Assembly (NCBI GenBank): GCA_022560025.1
Contig: JAFISE010000001.1
Coordinates: 310,001 to 374,000, forward strand
Direction: 5' to 3'
Length of the DNA stretch: 64,000 nucleotides
Origin: Stagonosporopsis chrysanthemi
Taxonomy: Eukaryota; Ascomycota; Dothideomycetes; Pleosporales; Didymellaceae
Below the pieces are notes generated by a model that was not told the origin of the DNA, searched no databases, and worked only from the letters and a program-made list of their open reading frames with translations. Below are positions 29,502-41,623 of this stretch, piece after piece (position 1 is the stretch's first letter; every line of letters starts with the position of its first letter). A program made the position numbers and the translations under genes.

Positions 29502-30986
29502 ATGGGAGACACCTCGATCGCTGCGAATAGGTCCGCCCTGAAGGACTTCCTAGGGTCGATCGCAACCATATCCGGGGATCTTTCCAACATCACAGCTCCT
29601 CCTTTCCTTCTGGCCGAAAATTCGACAGTTGAGATACCGCAATATTGGTGTGATCATGCGCACTTGTTTGTGCGGCAAGCATGGGGAGAGACTGAAGAGC
29701 AGAGAGCTCTGAACGTGTTGGAGTCGTTCATGGGCGCGCTGCGCAACCAACAATACGCCGGGAGAGACGAAAGCGAAGGCGTGAAGAAGCCGCTGAACGC
29801 ATTTCTGGGAGAACTATTCTTGGGCAAGTGGGAAGACGAAGAGCTTGGAGAGACGAGGCTCGTATCTGAGCAAGTCAGCCACCACCCGCCCATCACGGCG
29901 TGCTACATCTGGAACGACAAGCACGGCGTCCGAGCAGAGGGTTTCACAGAGCAAGAGATCACCTTCTCTGGCAACGTCAGCATAAAGCAAAAGGGCTATG
30001 CCCTCTTGCACATTGACAAATACGATGAGGACTATCTCATGCCAGTGCCGAATGTCAAGGTCAAGGGGATTCTGGGGGGTAAACCGTACCCTGAGCTGCA
30101 AGGTGACTATTCACTCATATCATCGACCGGGTATGTGTCGCAGATCAAGTTCGCAGGAAAATCGTGGTTCGGTGGGGGTGAAAAGAATGGGTTCGAAGCG
30201 AAGATGTTCCACGTTGATCGTCCCGACGAGACTCTGTACGTAGCCAAAGGTGTATGGAATGGCGAGTCAACATTCGAAGACCCTCGGACAGGAACGGAAA
30301 TCGAACGGCTTGACTTCGCGACGATCAAAACATTACCATTGCACATCGAAGACATATCCGAACAGGACCCGTGGGAGTCGAGAAGAGCATGGGGCGATGT
30401 CATTGCAGCACTCAGGCGAGGCGATATGAAGACGGCTGCAAGCGCAAAGTCAATTGTCGAAGAGGGACAGCGAGCAATGCGAAAAGACGAAGCTGCGAAT
30501 GGGAGGACCTGGCAGAATCGCTTCTTCAAACCAGTCGACCGCGATGAAGTCTTCGATAAGTTATCAAAGCACGACCCTAGCTCCTTCACCGTCGATCGCA
30601 AGGGGGGGATCTGGAAAGTAGACAAAGAGGCAGTTACGGCTGCGCATAAGCCATACCACGGCGATCTCCTCCCCACAAACGAACGAACGAGCGCACCCGG
30701 AGGAGAGCGCGACGGGGCGAGTGGAAACGAAGCACGTTCACAAAGTGAGGTGGCAGCGGCAGTACCCACAATTAATGGCCATCGTGAACAACCACAACAG
30801 AACCAAGTGGCCGGGAAAAACCCTCCGACTCAGCTGCCGGTCGATCCTCCGGCACAAGCAGATCTACCTGTGCGGCCGAACGCCGAACCCCCAAGTGGGA
30901 GGGCGCCCGATTTCGCGGCAAAAGGCCCGACTGACGCCCAGGTCGAGGAGTTCCTCCGCAACAAGTCCAGCGCGAGTCCAAGATAA
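29502..30986 (+). CDS. oxysterol-binding protein, Kes1/Osh4 type
   Basis: Lipid-transfer protein that exchanges sterol and PI4P between membranes. Single exon, 494 aa; the ATG at 29502 (MGDTSIAANRSALKDFLGSI) is chosen because the longer frame starts with GTG. The ORD is present from residue about 10: FLLAENSTVEIPQYW lid, KKPLNAFLGELFLGKW, and the signature EQVSHHPP (123-130), followed by NVSIKQKGYALLHI and WFGGGEKNGFEAKMFH. There is no PH domain or ankyrin unit, which marks the short Osh4-7 group. Beyond the ORD lies a disordered Pro/Gln-rich tail (about residues 385-494), longer than in yeast Kes1 (434 aa). It converges with the rhodopsin-domain gene. Confidence 0.93.
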   Translation: MGDTSIAANRSALKDFLGSIATISGDLSNITAPPFLLAENSTVEIPQYWCDHAHLFVRQAWGETEEQRALNVLESFMGALRNQQYAGRDESEGVKKPLNAFLGELFLGKWEDEELGETRLVSEQVSHHPPITACYIWNDKHGVRAEGFTEQEITFSGNVSIKQKGYALLHIDKYDEDYLMPVPNVKVKGILGGKPYPELQGDYSLISSTGYVSQIKFAGKSWFGGGEKNGFEAKMFHVDRPDETLYVAKGVWNGESTFEDPRTGTEIERLDFATIKTLPLHIEDISEQDPWESRRAWGDVIAALRRGDMKTAASAKSIVEEGQRAMRKDEAANGRTWQNRFFKPVDRDEVFDKLSKHDPSSFTVDRKGGIWKVDKEAVTAAHKPYHGDLLPTNERTSAPGGERDGASGNEARSQSEVAAAVPTINGHREQPQQNQVAGKNPPTQLPVDPPAQADLPVRPNAEPPSGRAPDFAAKGPTDAQVEEFLRNKSSASPR

Positions 30987-31202
30987 TCTGAACCTTATTT
31001 CAGCGTCTGGACTACACTATTCAAGAGGTGCAGTAGTTGAAGAAGTGTTGGGTTGATTAAGTGGCTGATTACTTGTATGCCTAATGTAGTCCTGTTCCAT
31101 ATCCGGGTATCGTCGCAAAGAATGACTTGCCAAACGCTATGTGTATACTGAATGGACGCGTTGGGTGACTTTAGTCTATGAAATAACATGATCAATGTGA
31201 TC

Positions 31203-32479
31203 TTAGAAGGACCGCCGTTCCGACTCCTGGATCACATCTTTCTGCAGCGTGATCTTCCCTGTGGGCATGCGGGGAACAGCACGCTCCTCGTCAAAGCTCT
31301 TGCCAGCCGACACAGTCCATGAATTGAAGCCCTTCTCGCTCCTTTCAACTTGGTGATCGTCAACAAGGTCATCCCTGAGGCGAATGGGCTGGAGGTCTCC
31401 TAAGCCATAGTTGTCCTCATTGTCCCTTACTGTGCCCTTTTCCGTCCGCATGAGAGTGCCCATGTTAAACAGACTCTTTCTCTTTAACTCCTTGCCCGTA
31501 GACGGTCCACTATACCACTGAGGGGTATTGTTTTTCCCACTGCTGCTGCCGCCAGCCGTGCTGATGCCGAGTTTGGTCGCTAACAGGCGGTAGAGTGGGC
31601 GGAGAGTTGCAAGGCTGCCCGCTGTGATGCCGAGACCCTGCTCAGTGTCACTCCAGATAGCGATGTCGACTGTGGCCCAGAGGAAATCCGGGTCCTTGAA
31701 ATCCATAACGTATGCCATGCGGCAAAGGACCGCGATACTGGCTACACAAGCCATGCCCAGGATGGGAATCAACATGAGTTTTGTGTTGACAGACATGTTG
31801 AGATTCCATACGAGAAATATGGGTAGTAGAGCAAACGTGAAGTCGCAGATAACAGAGACAACGCTGTAAAGGTAGGTAAAGGCGATGATCACGTCGATAT
31901 TGATGCACCACCCCGTTTGCGAGAATCTGTCCCAGAAGAAGGAGATCGGTGTGCACTGGAGGAGTGTGATGAAGAAGAAGGCAAGCCCAGTCAGAACCGT
32001 GAGGCCCATAACTGTGTAAATGATCCACCGTTGGATCGGCTTGACCGTGATGCGTAGAAGAAATAGCCCAATGGAGATCTTGACTGTTATCATTGCCCAG
32101 CAATAAGCAATATAGCACAACCACCAGTACTTTGTTCTGTTAGATATATTGTTGACAGCAAGCTGAGGTACTCACCCGCATGGCCTTCAATATGTTATCA
32201 TTACTCAAGTCTTTCATATGTCGGCCAGTACCAAAGTGGATGCCGCCAATGGCACAAGCTGCGAACATGATATGAAAGAGCTATCAAAGTCAGTCTCCGT
32301 CACGTCAGTGGTGACCTTTCGAATCGACTTACAAGAGCGCACACCATAAAAAAGTCATCCCACCCGAAAGCCTTCACCAAACGCGTTCGAACGTAGACAC
32401 GTAGCACCACTGACACAAAGGACAGTGACGCCATCGTCAAGCATACCGCCTCCAGCTCTGGCCCACGGTTCGCGGCCAT
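31203..32479 (-). CDS. rhodopsin-domain multi-pass membrane protein (PTH11-related type)
   Basis: Fungal integral membrane protein of the rhodopsin-domain family common in Pezizomycotina. Model: complement(join(31203..32129, 32176..32280, 32333..32479)), 392 aa; introns 46 and 52 nt. Exon 1 gives MAANRGPELEAVCLTMASLS, the first membrane helix, and VKAFGWDDFFMVCAL, the conserved W-D-D-x-x loop. Exon 2 gives GIHFGTGRHM. Exon 3 begins YWWLCYIAYCWAMITVKISI, then the fourth to seventh helices, TPISFFWDRF, and DTEQGLGITAGSLATLRPLY, the conserved E-x-G-x-G-I-x-A-x-x-x-x-x-R-P block. The C-terminal cytosolic tail is charged. The ligand is unknown. The exon 3 acceptor must be AAAG (32131/32130), because the upstream CAG gives the wrong frame. 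Confidence 0.88.
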
Positions 32480-33655
32480 ATTGAGATTTGATGGATTGAA
32501 CGTGCAGAGTTCACTTCGCCCAAACGTTCAAAAGCAGAGCGCGCTCCCGGAGGAAGTACCAGAAAGATGAATGTGAGAACCGTTCGTGATCTCTACGCGA
32601 GTCTCGACTGTGGATATACACGAGCAAGAACAGGGGCGAGGCGCCACAAGGGTCCTGCATACGCCAATGCCCAAGGCTAAAAGGGAAGCATGACCGTGCT
32701 TGGGCGCAAAGGACTTTGCATCAAATTCGAAGGTGATCTGCTGTAGACGGCGATACGCTAGCAGGTGGGGGACCGGGGTGTGCTCTTTACTGGGAGTTCG
32801 TTGACATTTTCGACGGACAATAGCTGATCGCAATGTTTACAGCGATTGCCAGGGTTTGGAGCCGCTCTTCTGGAGCCGTCCGTCAGAGCCTTGGGCCCTC
32901 CTGCAGATAGACCACTCTCCAGGTTGTACGACGTGGAGACTACATCGTGTTCAACAATCGCGGGTGCTCGCGGACGTGGCCGTGACTTTTCGGTCCCAGA
33001 CAATCTCGTACGGGAATATCTGTTTCGAGAATTCGATTGGTGTTCATCATGCATTCAAGGGCTAGACGTGAGACGGCGTAAACCGGCAGTCGCAAAAGCT
33101 CGCGACAGGGGCGGGAGGGACCCACAAGCCTCTCCCAGCCCGTGGTCGGAGATCATTACTGTTCTGGAGGCAGCAGTCTGCCACAACAGGTCAAGTCAGC
33201 TCGACTAGTGCTGTCAGAGAAGACTAGTGGAGATTGTTGAATACCAAAACACCAAGAGTCATGTCCGATGTGGAGAACATGCGGATCTCGAGACCACCGC
33301 AAGCCCCGCGGCACCGCCATTGGTACCCTCTGACCGAATAATGCGGCTTGACTCGAGAAGTCGCCTTTCGCATGCGGAAGCGGATTGAAGAGACCGACAG
33401 CGTCGGCACTCGCGCCGTCCAAAGTTTGTTAAAGACTAGAGTCCAGTTATACAAGATTCCATATACATGGGCAGCAACGCATCACAAGAGCATTTCCAGG
33501 ACCAAAAACAGTTGATAAGACATGACATGACATGGAGACATTGGCGATCGAGGGACAGAGGTGGCTTAAGAACCTCAAACAACGAACTCAATTACGCGAG
33601 TCAATGACATGCTTCGGCAATGAACAGCCCTATATGCTTGACTGGAGCAACCCCT
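32480..33655. other. intergenic, no gene seen
   Basis: About 1.2 kb. A 120-codon open frame at 32846-33208 (plus) and one of 88 codons on the other strand overlap each other and show no family signal, so neither is called. Confidence 0.45.
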
Positions 33656-35385
33656 TCAAGCCTTGCCGGCATTCCGACAGCAGCAGCTTGCCTGAATGGT
33701 TACATCCGCTACAGCTTGAGCTAATCGGAGCTGTTGACGTACAATCCCCGCTTCTTCGTCTCGTTTTAGTCTTGTCAAACACTCATGGTACCCATGCAAA
33801 GCCCAGACGTTATTCGGATGCTGTTTGGCCCTGGGCAAGGTGTCATCATACCCTAGATCCGCCTTGTACGCAGCAGCCGCATCCTCGACCCTGCCCTGCT
33901 CCAACAGGAGAGCAGCATACGCATGTCGTGTGGGCATCATCCAAGCGCTAGGCTCAGCATAAGTGAGTGCGTCATCGCGGTGAATTGCTTCCTCAATATG
34001 GCTGAATGCGACGTCGTAATTGCCCTGCCGATAGGCTATCTCTCCGTCCAGCATCGCCTCGCCGATCTGAAGCACGACGTTTGACCGGTTAGGAAAGTCA
34101 CCACAGATGCGAGACGACGGAATGCGTTTCACAGCCTCTTTGAGAGCGGCACGTTCCCTGAGGGCCTCCTCAACGTTGCCAATCGCGGCATATGCTACAC
34201 CCTTTCCATAGTGTATCATTGCGATTGTCACGCAGTACAGGTCCCTGTCTCTCGGAAAAGACAAATCAAGCAGCTCTTTCCAGCGACCGAATCGTACCAA
34301 AACGTGTACACGCACTGACGAGAAGTTTTCGAGCCAGTCTGCCATGGGTGGGCTATCGATACTGAGGAGCGATGCCGGCAGCGACCGTTCCATACGGCTC
34401 ACCGCCTCTATAGCGACCTTCCACTGGCCTGCAAACATCGCGGCATAGATCAGCGAGTGATAGTCATGCATGCGATAGAAAGAGTAGAAGTTCTGGCCCC
34501 CGTGCTCGTCGTGATACTTCTCATCGGCTACGCAGGCATCAGCGTTGGATGCTATGGCCCGTCGATAGTCCCCTACGAGGATGTCAAGGTGGCTCGGCAT
34601 GTGGACCAGATGGCCCGCATCGGGCACAAGGCTGCGGAGATGGTCTGCGGGTACAAGCCCAACTTCCGGCGTTGAACTCATTTCCATAAGATGAATGTAC
34701 AAGTGGAGGATCCCCGGGTGTTTGTAGGCATTGTTTTGCTTGAGTGCCCTCTCCAGGAACCCTTTGACCTCTAGTGACCGAGATCCAGGGGTCGGCTTGC
34801 CAGTCTTCAGATCCCAGAGGTCCCATGCAGAGAGGTTCATTACGGAGTCGGCAAACAAAGCTGTAACATCAAGATCATCAGAAAACTTGTTGTAAACAGA
34901 TTCCATGGCCCTTGCATACGCCTCGTTGCATGCCTTGAAATCAGACTCATCGAGCCCCTTTGGCACACGTGACTGAATTGCCTCGATCAGTGCCTGCTCC
35001 AGCTCTGTCGAGTCTGGAGCATGATCTCTGGCTTCTGTGAGCGCATGCTCAATTGTCTTGAGGGTGGTTTTCAATTCCTTCTCGTCGAACAGATCCCACG
35101 GCTTGTTGTAGTTTGGACCTAGGGCGAACGCAAGCTACTGAAGTCAGCTCCTTTATCAGACCATCACAATACTTGCAGGAACAGACGCACGCCCCAATAT
35201 GCCATTGCACAGCCAGGATCCTCAATGATGGCCTTTTCGAAACATCGAGCTGACTCTTCGTGATGGAAAGCATAGCTCCAGATAAGGCCTCTGTCGAACC
35301 ACACCTGAGCCTCGGCATTTGCTGTCGTCACCTTTCGGTGGTATGTCCCTAAATTGTACTGATAAGATTTCGATGCGGTACCCAT
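33656..35385 (-). CDS. TPR-domain protein of unknown function
   Basis: Model: complement(join(33656..35134, 35191..35385)), 557 aa; the 56-nt intron has a GTGCGT donor, an AGCTGAC branch and a TAG acceptor, giving CAMAYWGLAFALGPNYNKPW, the conserved block of this fungal/bacterial TPR family. The start MGTASKSYQYNLGTYHRKVT is at 35385. Helical repeat units are visible at AQVWFDRGLIWSYAFHHEES, KHPGILHLYIHLMEM, ILVGDYRRAIASNADACV, AMIHYGKGVAYAAIGNVEEA and AYAALLLEQGRVEDAAAAYK. No signal peptide or catalytic motif is seen. Likely a cytosolic scaffold; the function is not known. It is divergent from PDX3 (410 bp). Confidence 0.85.
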
Positions 35386-35795
35386 GGTAAACTGCCGTCG
35401 TCAAAGAGAACAATGCTCTGACTTGGGTTCAGGTGGTGTTAATGGCACTGAGCCGCTTGTTGTGGTCTTCCGACCTAACTACGAGCGGGGTCTCGTGTGC
35501 GCCGCCGGCCAATGGAGCGACCGCGTCATCAGGTTAGATGCGGTCGTGCAAAGCAGTCACATTGCACGTGTCGATAACTCAACTGCTATTCTTTGACTTC
35601 GAATCCCGAAAACGACGCTCGGCGAAACAATCGTGCTGGTGTTAACTCAGGTTCGAGAGTGCTAGATAATTACGTCACCCCACTTTCTCACGATCGTGCA
35701 TCCGAAGACTCACCACCGAGAATCTTCTGCGATCACACCACGACAAAAAATTCTTTTCAACACAATCTGTGTTGACAGATCCTACATTCATATCC
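35386..35795. promoter_or_regulatory. divergent promoter region TPR gene/PDX3
   Basis: Contains the starts of both genes on opposite strands and no other supported feature. A cacgtg-containing site (attgcacgtgtcgat, about 35561) could bind a bHLH factor; this is inference. Confidence 0.4.
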
Positions 35796-36647
35796 ATGCT
35801 CAGACGTGTCCTAATCCACCACTTCAGAGGACCAGCAATATTGAACCAATCGTTCAAAATCACCACTCGAGCATCAATCCTACATTCAACAGCAACATCG
35901 CTCACATCAATCAAAATGCTTCACTCCGCCTCAACCCCAGTACCCACCAACAACTCCTCCAAGAAAATCTTCGCACCAACAAGCAACTCAGAAGACCCTG
36001 GCCATGCAACCCAATACACCAAAGGCGCGCTCGACCGCTCCGACCTCCTCCCCTCACCCACCGACCAATTTCACGCCTGGTTCGAAGAAGCATCCAAGGG
36101 CGGCGTGTACCAGCCCGAAACCGTTGCTTTCTCGACTGCCGAGCTGCCGAGCGGGAAGGTGTCGGCGCGCATGGTGTACATGAAAGAGCTGGACTCGCGC
36201 GGCTTTGTGATCTACTCGAACTGGGACACGTCGCGCAAGGCTGCCGATGTCGCAAGCAATCCGCATGCGGCACTGACGTTCTGGTGGAGGGAGCTGGAGC
36301 GCCAGGTCAGGGTTGAAGGGCGCGTTGAGAGACTGACGTCGGAGGAGTCGCAGGTCTACTACGACACGCGGATTCGTGGGAGCCGGATTGGCGCATGGGC
36401 GAGTCAGCAGAGTAAGGTGCTACAGGGGAGGGAAGAGCTGGAGAAGCGGGTTGAGGATGTAGAGAAGAGGTTTGACGGGAAAGACAAAATTCCTGTGCCA
36501 GAGTTTTGGGGAGGTTTGAGGGTGATTCCGGAGGCGGTGGAGTTTTGGCAGGGCAGGCCAAGTCGTTTGCACGATCGTTTCAAGTACGAATGGGTTGAGA
36601 AAGAGGGTGGCGAGGGGCAGTGGAAGGTCGATAGATTGAGCCCGTGA
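35796..36647 (+). CDS. PDX3: pyridoxamine 5'-phosphate oxidase
   Basis: FMN enzyme that oxidises pyridoxine or pyridoxamine 5'-phosphate to pyridoxal 5'-phosphate. Single exon, 283 aa from the ATG at 35796. The first 40 residues (MLRRVLIHHFRGPAILNQSF...) are basic and amphipathic, like a mitochondrial presequence; the internal Met at 35916 (MLHSAS) could start a cytosolic form. Core blocks: DQFHAWFEEASKGGVYQPET, KVSARMVYMKELDSRGFVIY and SNWDTSRKA (FMN phosphate region), ERQVRVEGRVERL, SRIGAWASQQS and PEFWGGLRVIPEAVEFWQGR. The end, RLHDRFKYEW..W..DRLSP, is the canonical C-terminus. It converges with the sulfite reductase gene. Confidence 0.95.
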   Translation: MLRRVLIHHFRGPAILNQSFKITTRASILHSTATSLTSIKMLHSASTPVPTNNSSKKIFAPTSNSEDPGHATQYTKGALDRSDLLPSPTDQFHAWFEEASKGGVYQPETVAFSTAELPSGKVSARMVYMKELDSRGFVIYSNWDTSRKAADVASNPHAALTFWWRELERQVRVEGRVERLTSEESQVYYDTRIRGSRIGAWASQQSKVLQGREELEKRVEDVEKRFDGKDKIPVPEFWGGLRVIPEAVEFWQGRPSRLHDRFKYEWVEKEGGEGQWKVDRLSP

Positions 36648-36826
36648 ATTGCGAGGCGGCCGTGCAGACCAATTAGAACAGGAAATTGATATATTGTGAT
36701 TCTTTTGTGAATCTTGGTATGAGCTACAAACGCTTACACAACGCCAATGCATGACCTGGCCCCACCGAAAACAACCATATGCAACTACATGAACCCGTCA
36801 ATCATAACTATGATTAGGTCAATCGC

Positions 36827-39800
36827 TTACTCGGCATCGGACTCATCTTCCGCAGTCTGAGATACAATTAGCTTATGCTGGATCAGGGAATGTTGTAGTT
36901 TGACTTACGTTATCGTGGAAGTTGGTTCCGTGCGTGGTTTCGTTGATGTAACCCTTCCTGATGACGAAATCACCGAAGTGCTCGCCGTCATTCCTCTCCT
37001 TGGCGTACTGCTTGATCATGGGCTGCAGGATCTCAAGAATCTCGTCTTCCTTGATCGAGCTCCTGTACAGCTTGTTCAGACGCTGGCCGTGGTAGCCACC
37101 GCCAAGGTACATATTGTAGGCGCCATAAGCTTTACCAACGAATGCGATCTCAGCGAGCCAAGGACGCGCGCAACCGTTGGGGCAACCTGTCATGCGCATG
37201 ACAATGCTGTCTTGACGCAAACCAGCCTCCTCAAGTGTGTTCTCGAGCTTGGAGATCAAGACAGGAAGATAACGCTCAGACTCAGCCATGGCAAGACCGC
37301 AAGTAGGGAATGCAACACAAGCGGAACTTGACAGCCTCATGCCAGAGAAGTGAATGTTGTCAAGTTTCCACTTCTTGAGAAGCTCCTTCATTGCCGGGAG
37401 GTCGTCATCGTGAACGTTGGACAAGATCAAGTGCTGATTACCAGTCAACCTGAATTCTCCCTTGTGCGCCTTGGCAATCTCAATGAGACCTGTCTTCATG
37501 GGAAACTCGGCTGTATCCTCGATACGACCATTCTCAATGAAGAGGGTGAAGTGGTTGAGACCGTTCTCATCCTTTTGCCATCCGAAGGTATCGACGTTGC
37601 TGTCGAACTTAAAAGGCGCAGGGTCAGCGAACTTCTGGCCCCACAGCTCCTCAACCTTGCCTCGGAAGACATCGACACCCATGTCATCGATGGTGTACTT
37701 GAGACGAGCGTGCTTCCTGTTCTTGCGGTCACCGTGGTCACGCTGAACCAACATGATCTTCTCGCAAGCAATGTGTGCCTGATCGGCAGAAACATAACCG
37801 AACATGCTGCCAGTACGGGGGTAGGTCTTCTTGTTGTTGTGTGTGACACCCATTCCACCACCAGCAAGAAGGTTGAAACCGACAAGATTACCATCAGCGC
37901 CCTTGATAGCAATCAGACCGATGTCGTGAGCGTAGACATCGGTATCGTTATGGGGCGGGATGGCGATGGTGATCTTGAACTTCCTAGGCAGGTAGAGGGG
38001 GCCATACAGCGGCTCATGGTCCTGAATTGCCTCGCCAGCAACCTTGCGCTTTTGCTTGGTCTCATCATCCTCAAGCCAGATCTCGTGGTAAGCGGTCGTG
38101 CTGGGGAGAAGGTGATCGCTGATCTTCTGAGATATAGCGTGAACTTGCTTGTGGTACTGCGACTGTGTAGGTAGGGAACTGCACATAACGTTACGGTTCA
38201 CGTCACCGCAGGCAGCGATGGTAGTCATCAAAGATTTGTTGATGGCCTGCATGGCCGGCTTGAGCTTGCCCTTGACGATACCGTGGAACTGGAATGTTTG
38301 ACGAGTGGTCAGCTTCATGGTCTCGTTGCCGAGCTTGGTACTGATCTCGTCCATCTGAAGCCATTGCTTAGGGGTGGCGATACCACCAGCAAGCCTGCAT
38401 CGGATCATGAAAGAGTATGCTGGTTCGAGACCCTGTGCCTTGCGCTCGTCACGGAGATCACGATCGTCCTGCATATAGGTACCATGGAACTTGGTGAGCT
38501 GCTGGTCACTGGCAGAGATGGCGCCGGTAGATGTGTCTGCCAGTCCCTCCTCAATGGTACCGCGGAGGAAGTTCGAGGCAGCCTTCATGTCCTCGTTGGT
38601 GATTGGCGGGGGCTCCTCAGGCAGACCCTCAACGTTGGCGACACCAAGCGACTGCCAGATCTTAGGCTCCCACTCCTGGTAGGCCGTCTCATACGCATCG
38701 GGATCCTGGTCATCTCCAAGGCCTACAGGCGCAAGCTCCTTACCACCAAGAGTGGTCAGGCGTGCATGCAAGTCCTTAGCGGGCTTGTTGTAGTAGATCT
38801 TATCCTCCTTGCGGGGCCAGTAGTGGCTATCACCAAGACCGAACGTGGAGAAGTTGACAGTTGCGAGGTCGATGTCAGTAGAATCCTTGATGGTCTCCCA
38901 GGTTGTACGTCCGTTTTGGGGAAATTCACCCTGGCCAGCAACACTGGTAATGAAGATTACATTCTGCTCGTTGGCCAGATCCTCAAGAGGGAAGTCATCC
39001 ATGGCCATGACCATAGTCTTCAGGCCTCGTGCCTTACCACGGTTTCCAAGACGCTTCGAAACCTTCTCGGCGTTGCCGTTGTCGGAAGCGAAGAGAATGG
39101 TTAATGGATCACCAGCAAGACCGTCAAGAAGCTGACTGTAAGCATCCTTGGCCTTGCGCTTCTGCAACTGCCTGACCTCTGTGCCGAAGTTCCCAGAAAC
39201 ATTTGAGGCGAATTGAGGGTGCCTCTTCATGACCTGGGACAGGTAGCTGTCGCGAGCAAGGAACTCCTCCAGCTCCTTCTTGATCCTCTCGGAGTCAAGC
39301 TGGAAGTTGGGCTCGCCCTTCTCGTCACCCTTAGGGTCCCAGCGGTACAATGGCCAGTAGCCAAGGTCGACAGCCTTCTTGGTCTCTTGCAAGACGTTCA
39401 AAGGCGAGTCGTTCTCCTTCTCGTACGGTAGGTAAGCGAGAACAACGGAAGGGCCGTCGAACTTGTCAGCCTCGATCATGGCCTCCAAAACCTGGGTGTA
39501 GGAGCTGTAGACAGCAACAGAGGCAACATAAGCGTTGCCGAAGTTCATAGCATACAAGCCAATATCTTTCTTCCTGCGTACAGAGTCCGCAGCAGCACGC
39601 TCAGAGTAAGGTGTGGAGTCGATGATCAGCATGTTCACGTTCTCGCCAGCCTCGAGGACATGGTGGACACCAGAATTACCAAGATCATACGCCCATGCAT
39701 CAGAACCGACCAACCAAGATGATTCCTGGTAGAAGAGCTTCTTGGACTCGAGGAACTTGTTGGCAGTAGAGGAGCCGTCGGTGCTCAAGCGTGCAATAAC

Positions 39801-41623
39801 CTCGGGAGCAAGGTCGTTGGCCTCGACAGCGTTGTTAGCGCTGAGAGCCCACTTGGACAGCCACTCCTTTGGTGCGTTTGTGATGAAGTCGTTGCTCTTA
39901 GCAGCAGATGCAGCCTCGTCAACGAAACGCTTCCTGTGCTCCTTGCGAGCGATGAGCGATCCGAAACCGTACTCAGGGCTAGCAGAGATCTCGTTGGAGA
40001 TTCCTGCGTTCTGAGCACCAAGCTGGTTAGCGACATGGAGCTTGTCGCCAAAGACCTGATCCAAAATTTTGACGTAGGCGTTCTCAAGGACAGGCTTCTC
40101 GAGCTTCGCCTGCTCAGCTTTTGGGCCGTCAACGTTACCAATTTGGAGGTTCTGAATGGGCGACTCGCTGGTGAGGTTCTGCCATACACCACGCAGAGCC
40201 TGTGCAACGGTCTTCTCGTCGATGTAACCAAGCTGATAACCAACAACGGAAGGTGATGCGCCACCACTCGACTTCAGAGACATCAACAAATCGAGAAGGA
40301 CGGGACCCCACTTGGTGGTCTTGCGACGGACCTGCTCCAGGACGGCGATCTTCTTGATAGACTTGGGGAGAAGTGGCGCGAGCGAAGCACCGAGCCAAGG
40401 ACGGTACATCCTAGCTGTAATCAGACCAGCATTGGCGTAGGGCTCTGAGTCGTCTGCGGAGTCGAGCTCGGTGGCAAAGATGCCGGTATCGGCGCCAAAC
40501 AGGAAAATAGCAGCCTCCTCATTACCAGCACCGGTGTACGAGAACGCATCGTAGGCACGGCCAGTGGACTCCTTGATGGTCTCCCAAATCTGCGAGGCAA
40601 ATCGGTAGATGTCTTCAGACGAGACAGGCTTCGAGATCAACGACTCGACCGTGGTTGCAGAAGATATCGAAGCGCCGCTTTGGCTGGTATCCCGCTGAGA
40701 CGAACCAGAAGAGGAATCGGCACGTTGACTGTTCCTCTCCGATGCTGGGACAGACCGAAGCTCCGACGAGCTCAGCGGTGCAGCTTCTGTGTTGTTTGTG
40801 TCGGAAGTCTGGCTGCGCGCGAAGGAGAGAGTCGCACTCCTGCCATCGTCGGCATACAAAGAGGTCTCCTCTGACCTGGTGTGCTGGAAAGCCGCAGCGG
40901 CGTCAAGGTCAATGACACGGCCAAGTAGCTGAGCATCTTCCTGTGTAATTGACTTTTTGAAAGCAGAAGCGCTCGGGTCGAAGAAGTGAATGACACCCTT
41001 GCCGGACTTGATAGCCAGAGCATGTGCAGTCAGAGCAATGTCCTGTGCCTCCTGCAATGTCTCAGACTGCAGGAATGTGAAGCCAGACTGCCTGATGGAT
41101 GTAATATCAGAGAAGTCTGGGAAGCCTGCGGGCTGCACCGAGACGTGAAGAACGACGGGGTACTGTGCGAGTTTGTAGAGGTGTGGTATCGACTTCACCA
41201 GGATCGAAGATGTTGTTGTGACACTGGTGAGCTTGCCAGCACGTATAGGCTGGAACACGGAGAGGAGAGGGTCGGCGTTCTGGCGGACAGAGAGGACCTG
41301 TGTGTTGTTAAGCCATGGTGGTTTTTATGGTTTGCATTGCGACATACCTCTGGCTGCTGCTTAGCAACAACGGAAGGCGCATTGCTCTGCTGCAACGAGC
41401 GCAGAGCCTCAGAGAAGTCCGAGTCCTCCTTCAATGAAGGCACAACCGACACAATCACGTCGGAGGCCAAATGTGCAATGCGGGCGACTGGACGAGTCAG
41501 CGTAGGTTCATTCGTAATGTTGCCCCATCCTCAATTGCAGCCGATGTCGCTGGGAGCAAGGAGTGGTGGGGTGGGCGCGGGGGCGGACATACCAGCCTCG
41601 CCAGCAGTCGAGATAGAACCCAT
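36827..41623 (-). CDS. MET5: assimilatory sulfite reductase (NADPH) beta subunit
   Basis: Reduces sulfite to sulfide with siroheme and a 4Fe-4S cluster in sulfate assimilation. Model: complement(join(36827..36856, 36909..41297, 41348..41487, 41593..41623)), 1,529 aa. Exon 1 is 31 nt (MGSISTAGEA) and the last exon 30 nt (TAEDESDAE). Order: PFOR-like N-terminal region (VLHVSVQPAGFPDFSDITSI), thiamine-enzyme-like middle, a flavodoxin domain (DPLTILFASDNGNAEKVSKR and SVAGQGEFPQN), then the siroheme reductase halves (KFHGTYMQDDRD, TTRQTFQFHGIVKG). Cluster ligands lie in ACVAFPTCGLAMAESER and MTGCPNGCARPW (C-x5-C, C-x3-C). Introns are 52, 50 and 105 nt. Ignoring the 3' intron gives a false end at 36873. 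The length is slightly above yeast Met5 (about 1,440 aa). Confidence 0.96.

Noticed and set aside
32846..33422. Overlapping 120- and 88-codon frames on opposite strands
   Set aside because: No domain, no splice-consistent partners, and both strands open equally, as expected by chance.
37350..39104. Two plus-strand frames of about 274 codons opposite MET5
   Set aside because: They mirror the codon bias of the long sulfite reductase exon on the other strand; no start context or domain.
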